A stretch of 64,000 nt of DNA from positions 38,476 through 102,475 of the forward strand of contig SECP01000027.1 of NCBI GenBank assembly GCA_004193285.1. Direction: 5' to 3'. This document shows, piece after piece, positions 27,030-34,966 of the stretch (its first letter is position 1; each line of letters begins with the position of its first letter). The position numbers and the translations under genes are program-made. Source of the DNA: Myxococcales bacterium (GTDB taxonomy: Bacteria; Myxococcota_A; Polyangia; Polyangiales; Polyangiaceae). Under the pieces are notes generated by a model. That model did no database searches, was not told the origin of the DNA, and saw nothing but the letters and a program-made list of their open reading frames with translations.

Positions 27030-28223
27030 CTAGGACGCGACGGAGGCTACCGGCGCCGCGGGGAGCACGCTCCCGTGGTGGAAGCCGCGCGCCGGGAAGC
27101 CGAACAGGTAGCCTTGGAGCAGGTCTGCCCCCAGACGCTCCAAGGTGTCCCGCTCTTGCACCGTCTCGACGCCTTCGCACACCACGCGCATGCCCAGCTC
27201 GTGCGTGCACAGCGAGATCATGTTCTTGATCAAGCTGGCCTTGGCCGGAAAGCTGTCTACGTCGTGAATGAGCGATACGTCTAGCTTGACCAAATCCGGG
27301 CCAAGCTGACGAAAGCTGGAGAGGCCGGCGTGGCTGGCGCCCAGGTCGTCCACCGCGATGCGGTAGCCGAGCTCGCGGAGCTTGCGTATCCTGCTCGGCA
27401 GTTGGTCGACTCGGTAGAGCCCGGCCCGCTCGGTCACCTCCAAGATCACTCGCTCCGCGATACGGGAGAGCGGGGCCTGTAGGGAATAGAGGTGCTCGGT
27501 GGTGAGATCCAACGCGTGCAGGTTCACACAGAGCAGCGCGCTGGGCGGCGCGTGCTCCGCTCCGACCGCCACTGCGTCCCGAATCCGTTGACCCAGCTCC
27601 TGGACGCGCCCGAGGCGCTCGGCGGCGTCCAACAGCTTACCGGGCGTGGAAAGATCCGCGTCCGAAGACCGAACCAGAGCCTCGTACCCGAACAGCTCCT
27701 GGCTGGGCCACGAGACGATCGGCTGGTAAGCGACCCACAGCTTTTCCACCGCGCGCTCGAACCGCGAGCTCAGGTCCTCCAGATTCTCGATCAGCCAGCC
27801 ACCAGCCTCGCAGACCTCGAGCGCTTTACGCTTCAGCAAAGCTAGCCGGTGGTGCGCCGCCGCGTCCTTGACGACCTCCACGAGCTTGTCCGACTCGATG
27901 GGCTTGGCCAAGTACCGATACCCGCCTTGCTCCATCGCCTCCATCGCCGTCGCCACCGATGGGTTGCCGGTCAGAAAGACGATCGGAACGTCTAGATCCA
28001 GCTGCCGGATTTCGCGCAGGAACTGCATGCCGTCCATGCCCGGCATCATGAGGTCCGAAACGACGACGTCGAAGCGGCGCCCCTGGCGGAAGAGCTCTAG
28101 CGCCTCTTCACCGCCGCCGGCACTTTCTGCCAGCAAACCGCCACGGACCAGCATGCGCTCGACGAGGCGCCGCAATTGCTCCTCGTCGTCCACGACCAAG
28201 ACTCGGGTATCGCGAGTCGGCAT
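27030..28223 (-). CDS. Response regulator with receiver and EAL domains (cyclic-di-GMP phosphodiesterase candidate)
   Basis: 397 residues. Receiver at 6-125: acidic pocket D12-D13-E14, phosphoacceptor D57 in VVVSDLMMPGMDG, and the lysine of RYLAKPIESDK. An amphipathic helix (about 135-165) joins it to an EAL domain (165-385). Residues needed for hydrolysis appear present: YEALVR, CVNLHALDL, LEVTERAG, VDDLGASHAG, VKLDVSLI, CEGVET and LLQGYLFG. So it probably hydrolyses cyclic di-GMP under phosphorelay control. No kinase is adjacent on the same strand; the orphan status means its partner is elsewhere. Confidence 0.9.
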   Translation of the reverse strand: MPTRDTRVLVVDDEEQLRRLVERMLVRGGLLAESAGGGEEALELFRQGRRFDVVVSDLMMPGMDGMQFLREIRQLDLDVPIVFLTGNPSVATAMEAMEQGGYRYLAKPIESDKLVEVVKDAAAHHRLALLKRKALEVCEAGGWLIENLEDLSSRFERAVEKLWVAYQPIVSWPSQELFGYEALVRSSDADLSTPGKLLDAAERLGRVQELGQRIRDAVAVGAEHAPPSALLCVNLHALDLTTEHLYSLQAPLSRIAERVILEVTERAGLYRVDQLPSRIRKLRELGYRIAVDDLGASHAGLSSFRQLGPDLVKLDVSLIHDVDSFPAKASLIKNMISLCTHELGMRVVCEGVETVQERDTLERLGADLLQGYLFGFPARGFHHGSVLPAAPVASVAS

Positions 28224-28271
28224 CGTAAACCTCCGAGCCCGCTACGCAGCGCGAGCTTTTCAATCAATACG

Positions 28272-28311
28272 CCCACCTAGGGCGCCTGTCCAGGACGGCG
28301 CCCCAGGTGGG
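28272..28311 (-). terminator. Strong hairpin after the MsrB-MsrA gene
   Basis: Two 7-bp stems stack with one A/C mismatch between them: CCCACCT and GGGCGCC pair with GGCGCCC and AGGTGGG around a 10-base loop that can pair further. It lies between the msr stop (28358) and the start of the receiver-EAL gene (28223), both on the minus strand. No U-run follows, so it may be a processing or protective structure rather than a classic intrinsic terminator. Confidence 0.55.
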
Positions 28312-28357
28312 ATGATCGCGTCAGCGAGACATTACGCGACCCGCGTCTCGTATCGCG

Positions 28358-29548
28358 TCACTCGGCGGCTTTGGGGATCTTCGGAAAATCCCGCAAGTAA
28401 TGGCAGGTGTAGCCACCGGGATTCTTCTGCAAGTAGTCCTGATGGTAGCCCTCCGCGACGGTGTAAGGCCCGGCTTCCGTGATTTGTGTCACCACCGGGC
28501 GCGGCCACTTGTGGCTCGCGTCCACCCGCTTTTTCACGCGCTCTGCTGCCTCCCGCTGCTCGAGTGACGTAGCGAAGATGACGGAGCGGTACTGAGGGCC
28601 CACGTCATTGCCCTGTCGATCACGCGTCGTCGGGTCGTGCATGCGGAAGAACCAGTCCTCCAGAAGGCTTTCGTACGAGAGCTTCTTCGGATCGAACACG
28701 ACGCGGACGGCCTCCGCGTTGCCGGTCGTGTCGTGGTGCATGTCCTCGTAAGTGACGCCTGCCCGGCCGCCGGTGTAGCCCACGTCTGTCGAGACGACGC
28801 CTGGAATTTTGCGGATGAGGTCTTGCATGCCCCAGAAGCACCCTCCCGCCAGGATGGCCGTCTCCAGCGTGGGCGTGCAGCCCGGCTTTTCCCCTGCGGC
28901 AGGGCTAGCGCAGCTGTTGTCGGCCGCGGCTACCGCCGCCGGCGCCGCTTGGCCGAACAGCGGCAGGTAGTCGCCATAACCGGACTCAGCGAGCTTGGCG
29001 ACCGGGATGAAGCGCAGCGACGCGCTGTTGATGCAATAGCGCAGCCCCGTGGGCCGCGGCCCGTCTTCGAACACGTGCCCGAGGTGCGAGTCACCCGCTT
29101 TGGAACGCACCTCCGTGCGGCGCATACCAAACGAGGAGTCCGTGTGGCTGACCACGCGCGCTTCGTCCACCGGCTTCGTGAAGCTGGGCCAGCCGGTGCC
29201 CGAGTCGAACTTGTCCCGCGAGCTGAACAGAGGCTCGCCGGACGCCACGTCCACGTACAGGCCGTCTTCGTGGTTGTTCCAGAACTGGTTGTTGAACGCC
29301 GGCTCGGTGGCGTCGTTCTGCGTGACTTCGTATTGGAGCGGGTTGAGCTTTTGCTTGAGCTCGGCTTCCGTGGGCTTCTTGTACATTCGGGTGTCCAATC
29401 TGGATGCGACGCGGGCCGCCTGATGCTCGGCGCTCGCCGCACCGGTTTCGCTTCCTGGCTTTCGCTCACACGCGATGGTGTTCAGGCCGAGGCTCAGCGT
29501 CAACGCGAGCCACAGCCACTGGAGCACGGCAGGCGCCCGGGGTTTCAT
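28358..29548 (-). CDS. msrBA: Methionine sulfoxide reductase MsrB-MsrA fusion lipoprotein
   Basis: 396 residues. A lipoprotein signal ends in NTIAC at about residue 27. The MsrB domain comes first (about 57-190), with the resolving and catalytic region GLRYCINSASLRFIP. The MsrA domain follows (about 228-385), with the catalytic GGCFWGMQD and C-terminal YTCHYLRDF. Both domains reduce methionine sulfoxide, S and R forms respectively, here in the envelope. The two CxxC pairs that bind zinc in many MsrB proteins are absent (PLFSSRDKF, SGTGWPSF, AGDSHLGHVF), so this is a zinc-free MsrB. The MsrB-before-MsrA order is the reverse of the PilB/MsrAB order. Likely protects periplasmic or surface proteins from oxidants. 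Confidence 0.93.
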   Translation of the reverse strand: MKPRAPAVLQWLWLALTLSLGLNTIACERKPGSETGAASAEHQAARVASRLDTRMYKKPTEAELKQKLNPLQYEVTQNDATEPAFNNQFWNNHEDGLYVDVASGEPLFSSRDKFDSGTGWPSFTKPVDEARVVSHTDSSFGMRRTEVRSKAGDSHLGHVFEDGPRPTGLRYCINSASLRFIPVAKLAESGYGDYLPLFGQAAPAAVAAADNSCASPAAGEKPGCTPTLETAILAGGCFWGMQDLIRKIPGVVSTDVGYTGGRAGVTYEDMHHDTTGNAEAVRVVFDPKKLSYESLLEDWFFRMHDPTTRDRQGNDVGPQYRSVIFATSLEQREAAERVKKRVDASHKWPRPVVTQITEAGPYTVAEGYHQDYLQKNPGGYTCHYLRDFPKIPKAAE

Positions 29549-29690
29549 GCTCGGTGGTACGCGGCCCGGCGCGCCGGAGTTACAGCGACTTTACAGTGAG
29601 GCTAAAGGGTCGGTCTCATTCGAGCCGCGACGCAGACCGCCACCCAACCTGGTGCTCGGGCGGCGCCGGCGCAAGCGGTGAAGGGACCGG

Positions 29691-30794
29691 TCAGCGAACG
29701 GCTTTGGCTTCCACCGTGACCTCGGCCGCCCCCTCCGCCGGATCCCCGGACAGATCCGAAAAGCGGACCAAAAACTTACGAGCGCCGTCCGCCCCGAGCA
29801 CGAGCCACACCGCGTCGCTCACGGCGAGCGGCTCCGAGCCTGGCTCGAGCCAGCGCCGACCGAAAGCGGTCACGGCGCCGTCCTCCTGGTATTCCGCGCC
29901 GCTGAGCGCGTTCCAGTCCGTTTGCTCGAACGCGCGTTGCTCCGACTCCGCGGTACGGGACTGGATCTCGGCCTCCGTCTCTTCGATCGTGAGCTGGGCT
30001 TGGAGGTCCACGGCGCTCACACCGCGCGGCCCCGACAAGCCGCCGTTGACCGAAATGGCCTCGCGCCGGAAGCACAGGTGCCAATCCTTCGACTTCGCGG
30101 CCTCGGCAGGCGTGAGCGGGGTGAGCTCTGCCGTATCCAGGCTCAAGCAGGCGGACTGCGCGTCAGCGTCCGGCTTGCTGCCGCCCGCGGTGGCGTCGAT
30201 CGCGTCGAGCTCGTGCGTCTCCTCCTCCCCCGTCTCGGTCACCTCGGCGTAGCGGACGCGATAGAGCGCCGGGAGGGGCGCCCCGAGCCGCTCGCCGTAG
30301 TAGCCGAGCACCTGCACCTTGAAGTAGCGGTCCCCGTCTTTGACGCCGTAGACGTGGTAACGGCTGAAAAGCTCGTGCGCGGCCCCGCCGTAGTCGTACC
30401 AGTCGATGAACGCGCCGCCGGCGCGATCTTCGAGCAAGAGCGGCACCTCGGGCGCGGTATCCGAAAGGAACGTCGGCGCGGAGAGCGGCCCGAAGGCGCT
30501 ACTGCTGCCGGGCCCGGAGATACCGCCGTTGGTGAACACGTCCCGCCCTCGAAAGGCCAAATCCCAAGCGATCGAGCTCTCGCCGTCGCCCCGAGCCTTC
30601 ACCACCGAGGGTGATGCCAGCTCGACGAAGGTGCGCGCGGCGGGACCCAACGTGACGCGCAAAGACGGGAGGCCGCCGCCCGGCTCTGCCCCGGAGCCCT
30701 CGTTCCCCGGCTCTTGCAAGGCTTTGCTGCTACAGCCCAGCGCGGCGACGAACGACAGAGCGAAGGTCAGCGAAACCCGAGCTGCCGTGGTCAT
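29691..30794 (-). CDS. Lipoprotein with two HmuY-like domains
   Basis: 367 residues with a lipoprotein signal ending in ALGC (residue about 21). Two tandem HmuY-like modules are visible. The first has WDLAFRGRDVFTNGGISGPG (about residue 76) and the segment FSRYHVYGVKDGDRYFKVQV. The second has WHLCFRREAISVNGGLSGPR (about residue 242) and later WLVLGADGARKFLVRF. HmuY proteins bind haem, classically with two His ligands; several His residues lie in the right segments, but I cannot confirm ligand geometry. It is divergent from a metalloprotease gene and near a second HmuY-like lipoprotein. A haem-scavenging role is plausible, but HmuY-like folds also carry other ligands. Confidence 0.7.
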   Translation of the reverse strand: MTTAARVSLTFALSFVAALGCSSKALQEPGNEGSGAEPGGGLPSLRVTLGPAARTFVELASPSVVKARGDGESSIAWDLAFRGRDVFTNGGISGPGSSSAFGPLSAPTFLSDTAPEVPLLLEDRAGGAFIDWYDYGGAAHELFSRYHVYGVKDGDRYFKVQVLGYYGERLGAPLPALYRVRYAEVTETGEEETHELDAIDATAGGSKPDADAQSACLSLDTAELTPLTPAEAAKSKDWHLCFRREAISVNGGLSGPRGVSAVDLQAQLTIEETEAEIQSRTAESEQRAFEQTDWNALSGAEYQEDGAVTAFGRRWLEPGSEPLAVSDAVWLVLGADGARKFLVRFSDLSGDPAEGAAEVTVEAKAVR

Positions 30795-30882
30795 GAGCGG
30801 AAGGATGTCCGCAGCCGGCTCTTGCCCTCAAGAGGAAACGCGCGCGCTTGACACAGGACCGCTTTGGCAGTCGCCTAGGGTC

Positions 30883-32253
30883 ATGCTGCGGCTTGGAAAA
30901 GCGCTGGCTTCGCTGGCCTCGCTGCTGGCGATGCTCTCCCAAGCTCCGGCGGCCCGCGCTCAGACCTGCGCCGGCGCGCGCCCGGATTACGGCGGCGCGG
31001 ACCGAGCCTTTCATGACTCAGCCAGCGGGCGTGTGCGCGTTCACTTCGCCCGCGCCGGGGCGAGCGCGCCGCCGGCCGAATCCTCGCTCGAGGACGGCGT
31101 GCCGGACGCGGTCGTCGTCGCGGCTCAGGCCGCGGAGGACGCGCTCGCTGAGTACGAACGGCTCGGCTACGAGCCTCCCCTGAGCGACGGCGCCTCGCCC
31201 TGTGCGGACAACGGGGGGAGCGCCGCCTTGGACGTCTACCTGCTGCACTTCAGCGCCGCGGATGGCCAAGCCGGGATCGATCATTGCGAGCCCGGCACCT
31301 CGCGCTGCGCCGGGTTCGTGCTGGTGGAAAATGACTTCCGCGGCGCAGGCTACGCGAGCACGGAAGAGGGAGTGCGGACCGTCGTGCCGCACGAGGTGTT
31401 TCATCTCGTTCAAAACGCGTACGACGCTGACTTGGAGCGCTGGTGGGCGGAAGGGTCCGCGCAGTGGGCCGCGAAGCAGGTTTACCCTGAGCTGCAGGAT
31501 CTCGAGCGCTTTCTCCCGGCTTACTTCGACGTGCCCTGGCGGCCTCTCAACGTGCCGCCTCCGGGCATCATCACCAATTTCTTGTACGCCACCGCGATTT
31601 GGCCGGTATTTCTGGAGGAGCGTTTCGGCGCGGATCTCGTCCGCGCGGTCTTCGAGGAGCTGAACGGCGCCGAAGGAGCCTTGCCGGCCGCGGACCGGGC
31701 CCTGCAAGCGCGCGGCAGCAGCTTGGCGAGCGAGTTCGTGCAATTCGCCGCCTACAACGCGGCCACGGGGCGCCGCGCACCGGTGAGCGGCGGCTACGAA
31801 AGCGCGCGCGAGTACCCCGAGGTTCCGGTGGAGACGCTGGAAGCCCGCACCCCGACCGACACCGCTTCCGGGTTGGGCGCCTTCTACTACCGCGTTCCGG
31901 AAGCCTCGCCCGAGCTACGGCTGGTCGCCGACCCGGAGCGCGTTGCGGCGCTGCTGCTGCCACTCAAAGACGGCCAGGTCGATTTGGCGGCGGCGCAGCC
32001 GTTGCCCGCAAGGACGGAGGGCGAGGCGATCGTGGTCGTGGCCGCGCAAACGCTCGCGCGGACCGACGCGCCGTTCGAGCTCGTATTTGCGAGCCCTTCG
32101 CCCACCTCCGGAGCGGAGTCTTCCGGCTGCTCGCTCGCGGCGCCGCCGGGCGCGCCGGGCCCCGCGTTACTTTGGCTCGTCGGCTTCGCGCTGCGGCGCT
32201 CGAGCCGTCAACGAAAGGGTGATCCTCGATGCGCGCTGTGCTCCTCGCTCTGA
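30883..32253 (+). CDS. Secreted zinc metalloprotease-like protein (HExxH) with MYXO-CTERM-like tail
   Basis: 456 residues from the ATG at 30883; an open frame reaches 477 bases further upstream but overlaps the divergent HmuY gene and is rejected. A signal peptide ends in AARAQ (about 28). The zinc-binding motif is VPHEVFHLVQ (HEVFH), followed 20 residues later by WWAEGSAQW, where the Glu could be the third zinc ligand of a gluzincin. The C-terminus has SGCSLAAPP, a hydrophobic helix and an Arg-rich end, resembling MYXO-CTERM. A TTGACA box lies at 30848-30853, but no convincing -10 follows. It overlaps the next HmuY-like gene by 25 bases. Confidence 0.78.
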   Translation: MLRLGKALASLASLLAMLSQAPAARAQTCAGARPDYGGADRAFHDSASGRVRVHFARAGASAPPAESSLEDGVPDAVVVAAQAAEDALAEYERLGYEPPLSDGASPCADNGGSAALDVYLLHFSAADGQAGIDHCEPGTSRCAGFVLVENDFRGAGYASTEEGVRTVVPHEVFHLVQNAYDADLERWWAEGSAQWAAKQVYPELQDLERFLPAYFDVPWRPLNVPPPGIITNFLYATAIWPVFLEERFGADLVRAVFEELNGAEGALPAADRALQARGSSLASEFVQFAAYNAATGRRAPVSGGYESAREYPEVPVETLEARTPTDTASGLGAFYYRVPEASPELRLVADPERVAALLLPLKDGQVDLAAAQPLPARTEGEAIVVVAAQTLARTDAPFELVFASPSPTSGAESSGCSLAAPPGAPGPALLWLVGFALRRSSRQRKGDPRCALCSSL

Positions 32254-32954
32254 TTGTGATTTCTAGCGCCTGCAGCTCCACCAGCATTCCGGACGAAGGA
32301 GCGGCGGGGAGCAGCGCGAGCGGCGGCTCGACGTCTCCCCCCCCGCGCGCTTGCAGCGGCGCGCTGAAGCAGTCGCTCGGCTTGGTGGATGAGGCTTCAT
32401 CGGCGGACGTCACGGTGCTCTCCGAGGCGGCCCCCGAGCGCACGCTGTACGTGGACGCGTCCGCAGGTGGCATCGACGGGCAGGACGAGCACGCTTGGGT
32501 CTACGTTTCGCTCGCTACCGGCGAAGCCGTGACCCTGACCGATTTGGCCGCGCTCGAGTCGAGGGCCTGGGACCTCGCCTTCAAGCGGTTCGTGGTGCGC
32601 ACCAATAGCGGCGACAGTGGCCCTGGGCGAGGCGGAGCCATCCGCATCGGGCTCGATTGGGAGCAGGTGGATGCCTCCACGGTGGGGGACAAGATCCTGC
32701 CCATCGAGGAGTGGTTCGACGACGACTGCACGCTCAAGGTCGACGAGAACGCAGAGCTCATCACGACCTTCACTGGCTGGAGCGAATACGATCCGGTCGA
32801 GCACGTGCTGAACGCCGCGGACGTGACGTACGTCGTAGCGGGGGCGGAGGGAGCGCTCTACAAGGTTGCGATCCTGGACTACTACTCGAAGCCGGACGGC
32901 ACTCGCGGCACCACTGCCGGCCACTACCTGGTGCGCGTCTCCCCGCTACCATGA
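32229..32954 (+). CDS. HmuY-like lipoprotein (single domain)
   Basis: 241 residues. Lipoprotein signal ending in ISSAC at residue 15, then a Gly/Ser-rich spacer. The HmuY-type core includes AWVYVSLATGEAVTL, WDLAFKRFVVRTNSGDSGPG (about residue 113) and the closing strands VTYVVAGAEGALYKVAILDYY. A histidine precedes the last part (DPVEHVLN). It starts 25 bases before the stop of the metalloprotease gene and overlaps the trypsin-like protease gene by four bases, so the three are translationally linked. Haem binding is inferred from the family; it is the third HmuY-like module within 3.3 kb. Confidence 0.72.
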   Translation: MRAVLLALIVISSACSSTSIPDEGAAGSSASGGSTSPPPRACSGALKQSLGLVDEASSADVTVLSEAAPERTLYVDASAGGIDGQDEHAWVYVSLATGEAVTLTDLAALESRAWDLAFKRFVVRTNSGDSGPGRGGAIRIGLDWEQVDASTVGDKILPIEEWFDDDCTLKVDENAELITTFTGWSEYDPVEHVLNAADVTYVVAGAEGALYKVAILDYYSKPDGTRGTTAGHYLVRVSPLP

Positions 32955-33925
32955 GCCTCTTCAGGCTGGTTTTGCTGCTACCACTCTGCGCCGCTTGCGG
33001 AGAAGCGGCCCGCGGCGAGCGGCTGCGCCAAGCCGTTTACGGCGGCATGCCCGCCCCAGACGACGACGCGATCGTGGCGGTGGTGAACTTCGCGGGCGGG
33101 CAGTGCTCCGGGAGCTTGCTGACGCCCACCCTGGTCCTCACCGCGCGGCACTGCGTTGCGAGCACCGGCACGGAAGAATCCGCGGTCGTGTGCGGTCGCA
33201 CGCGCTTCGACCCGCCGGATAGCGCGGGTGCCGTCTTCGTCGTGGCGCGCCCAACCATCACGGATGACGTCCACGACTACTTGGCGGTGGCCGACATTCG
33301 CATGCCGGAAGGCTCGGGCGACGACCTGTGCGGGACGGACGTGGTGTTGCTGCGGCTGGCCGAGCCGCTATCCGGCATTGCGCCGGTGGAGCCGCGGCTC
33401 GACTCGCCGGTGATCTCGAACGAGCCCTACTCCGCGGTAGGCTTCGGGGTGGACGCTTCCGTGGAGGGCGAGCCCTCGGGGGAGCGAAAGCGGCGCGACG
33501 ATCTGCAGGTCCAGTGTCGCGGACAAGACTGCGAAGATCCCGACGTGCGCGACAACGAGTGGGTCGGCTCGGGCGGTCCCTGCAGCGGCGACTCGGGCGG
33601 TCCCGCGCTCGACGCGCAGGGCCTCGTCGTCGGCGTGGTGTCGCGGGGCAAGGGCGGGTGCGCCGAGCCCGTATTCGGGGACGTAGCCACGCGCGCAGCT
33701 TGGCTGCGCTCGGAAGCGATTGCCGCGGCGGAGCTGCGCGAGGCAGCGCCGCCGCGCTGGGCCCCCTGCGGCGTGGAAGAAGGCTGCCGCGAGCCGCTCC
33801 CCACCGAAGAAGGGCCGGCCGAGAGCTGCTCGCTCTCCAGACTGCCGGACCGCTCGGTTTCCGCGCCGCTCGCCGTGCTCGGGGTTTTCGCTCGGTGGTG
33901 GCGGAGGCGGCGGAAGCTGCGCTGA
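32951..33925 (+). CDS. Secreted trypsin-like (S1) serine protease with MYXO-CTERM-like tail
   Basis: 324 residues; the ATGA overlap with the preceding gene fixes the start at 32951. A lipoprotein-like signal ends in CAACG. The catalytic triad is visible: His in LTARHCVAS, Asp in CGTDVVLLRL, Ser in CSGDSGGPAL. The N-terminal VYGGMPAP resembles the activation site (IVGG-like) of S1 proteases. The C-terminal segment has several cysteines, then a hydrophobic stretch and RRRRK. It is coupled to the HmuY-like gene and the metalloprotease, which suggests joint secretion for protein degradation. Confidence 0.88.
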   Translation: MSLFRLVLLLPLCAACGEAARGERLRQAVYGGMPAPDDDAIVAVVNFAGGQCSGSLLTPTLVLTARHCVASTGTEESAVVCGRTRFDPPDSAGAVFVVARPTITDDVHDYLAVADIRMPEGSGDDLCGTDVVLLRLAEPLSGIAPVEPRLDSPVISNEPYSAVGFGVDASVEGEPSGERKRRDDLQVQCRGQDCEDPDVRDNEWVGSGGPCSGDSGGPALDAQGLVVGVVSRGKGGCAEPVFGDVATRAAWLRSEAIAAAELREAAPPRWAPCGVEEGCREPLPTEEGPAESCSLSRLPDRSVSAPLAVLGVFARWWRRRRKLR

Positions 33926-33961
33926 CACCAGCCGGCAACGGAGCCGTGCTACGGCGCTCTC

Positions 33962-34966
33962 ATGGCTTTCGGCGAAACCATCGCGCAAGACGAAGAAGAG
34001 CAATTCAAAGCCTTTGGCGAAGAGATTGGCGCGCTGCAACGAGAGCGCGCGGCGGCACGAGGCGGTCAGCCGTTGCGCGCGCTGCACCTGAAGCAGCACC
34101 ACGGCGCGGTGGGCGAGCTCGTCGTGAAAGCTCCGGACACCGCTCGTCACGGCGTGTTTTCGATGAGCGGCAAGAGCTGGCCCGTCTACGTACGGTTCTC
34201 GAACGGCAGCAGCCGTCACCAGGGGGACGGCGAGCCGGACGTGCGCGGCTTTGCCCTCAAGCTCGTTGGCGTTCCCGGACAGAAGCTCATTCCGGAGCTG
34301 ACGAGCGCGACGACTCAAGACTTCCTGCTCATCGATACGCCGATCATTCCGTTCCGCAACCCGGCGGAGTTCATGATGTTCGTGCGGTCCGCCAAGGACG
34401 GACCCGCCAAGCTTCTGCCGCGGCTCATCGGCCATTTTGGTCTTGGCCGCGCGCTCGGCATCTTGTGGGGCGCGCTCCGAGCCGACAAAGTGAAGAGCTA
34501 CGCCACCCACGGCTTTCACACCGCGGCGCCAATCGCGTTCGGTAAGAGCGCGGCCAAGCTGGCGCTCTTCCCCAACGGAAACTCCGAGGTGGGGCCGCGC
34601 GTGAAGGGCAACGACTACCTGCGCCAGGAGATCGCGGCCCGCCTCGAGGAAGGTCCCCTGTCGTGGACTCTGCGCGCCCAGCTGTTCATCGACCAGGACA
34701 AGACCCCGATCGAGGATACGAGCGTGAAGTGGGACGCGCCGTGGGTAGATTTGGCGACGCTCAACCTACCAAGGCAGGATCCGAGCTCGCCGCGCGGTCA
34801 GGAGATCACGGAGCTGGTCAGCAACCTGTCTTTCGACCCCTGGCACGCGAGCGAGGAGCATCGTCCTCTGGGCCAGATCATGCGCGCACGCAGGGTCGCT
34901 TACGCCGTGAGCGTGATCGCCCGCCAGGCCGCGCCGGAACCGACCTCGGTGCTCAGCCCGGGATGA
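33962..34966 (+). CDS. Catalase-like haem-domain protein (small catalase/SrpA-like family)
   Basis: 334 residues, starting 36 bases after the protease gene, with no signal peptide. The N-terminal motif LHLKQHHGAVGEL corresponds to the conserved His region of the small catalase-like branch. FSNGSSRHQGDGEPDVRGFALKL and FDPWHASEEHRPLGQIMRAR are typical of this branch. It is shorter than a full catalase (about 480) and lacks the C-terminal helical bundle. Whether it is a true catalase or an allene-oxide-synthase-like peroxidase cannot be read from sequence. The 3' end overlaps the convergent DUF2252 gene by 14 bases. Confidence 0.82.
   Translation: MAFGETIAQDEEEQFKAFGEEIGALQRERAAARGGQPLRALHLKQHHGAVGELVVKAPDTARHGVFSMSGKSWPVYVRFSNGSSRHQGDGEPDVRGFALKLVGVPGQKLIPELTSATTQDFLLIDTPIIPFRNPAEFMMFVRSAKDGPAKLLPRLIGHFGLGRALGILWGALRADKVKSYATHGFHTAAPIAFGKSAAKLALFPNGNSEVGPRVKGNDYLRQEIAARLEEGPLSWTLRAQLFIDQDKTPIEDTSVKWDAPWVDLATLNLPRQDPSSPRGQEITELVSNLSFDPWHASEEHRPLGQIMRARRVAYAVSVIARQAAPEPTSVLSPG

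Noticed and set aside
30848..30853. TTGACA as a -35 box for the metalloprotease
   Set aside because: No acceptable -10 element lies 16-18 bases downstream.
30406..30882. An N-terminal extension of the metalloprotease
   Set aside because: The extension overlaps the divergent HmuY-like gene and is low-complexity, whereas a signal peptide starts exactly at 30883.
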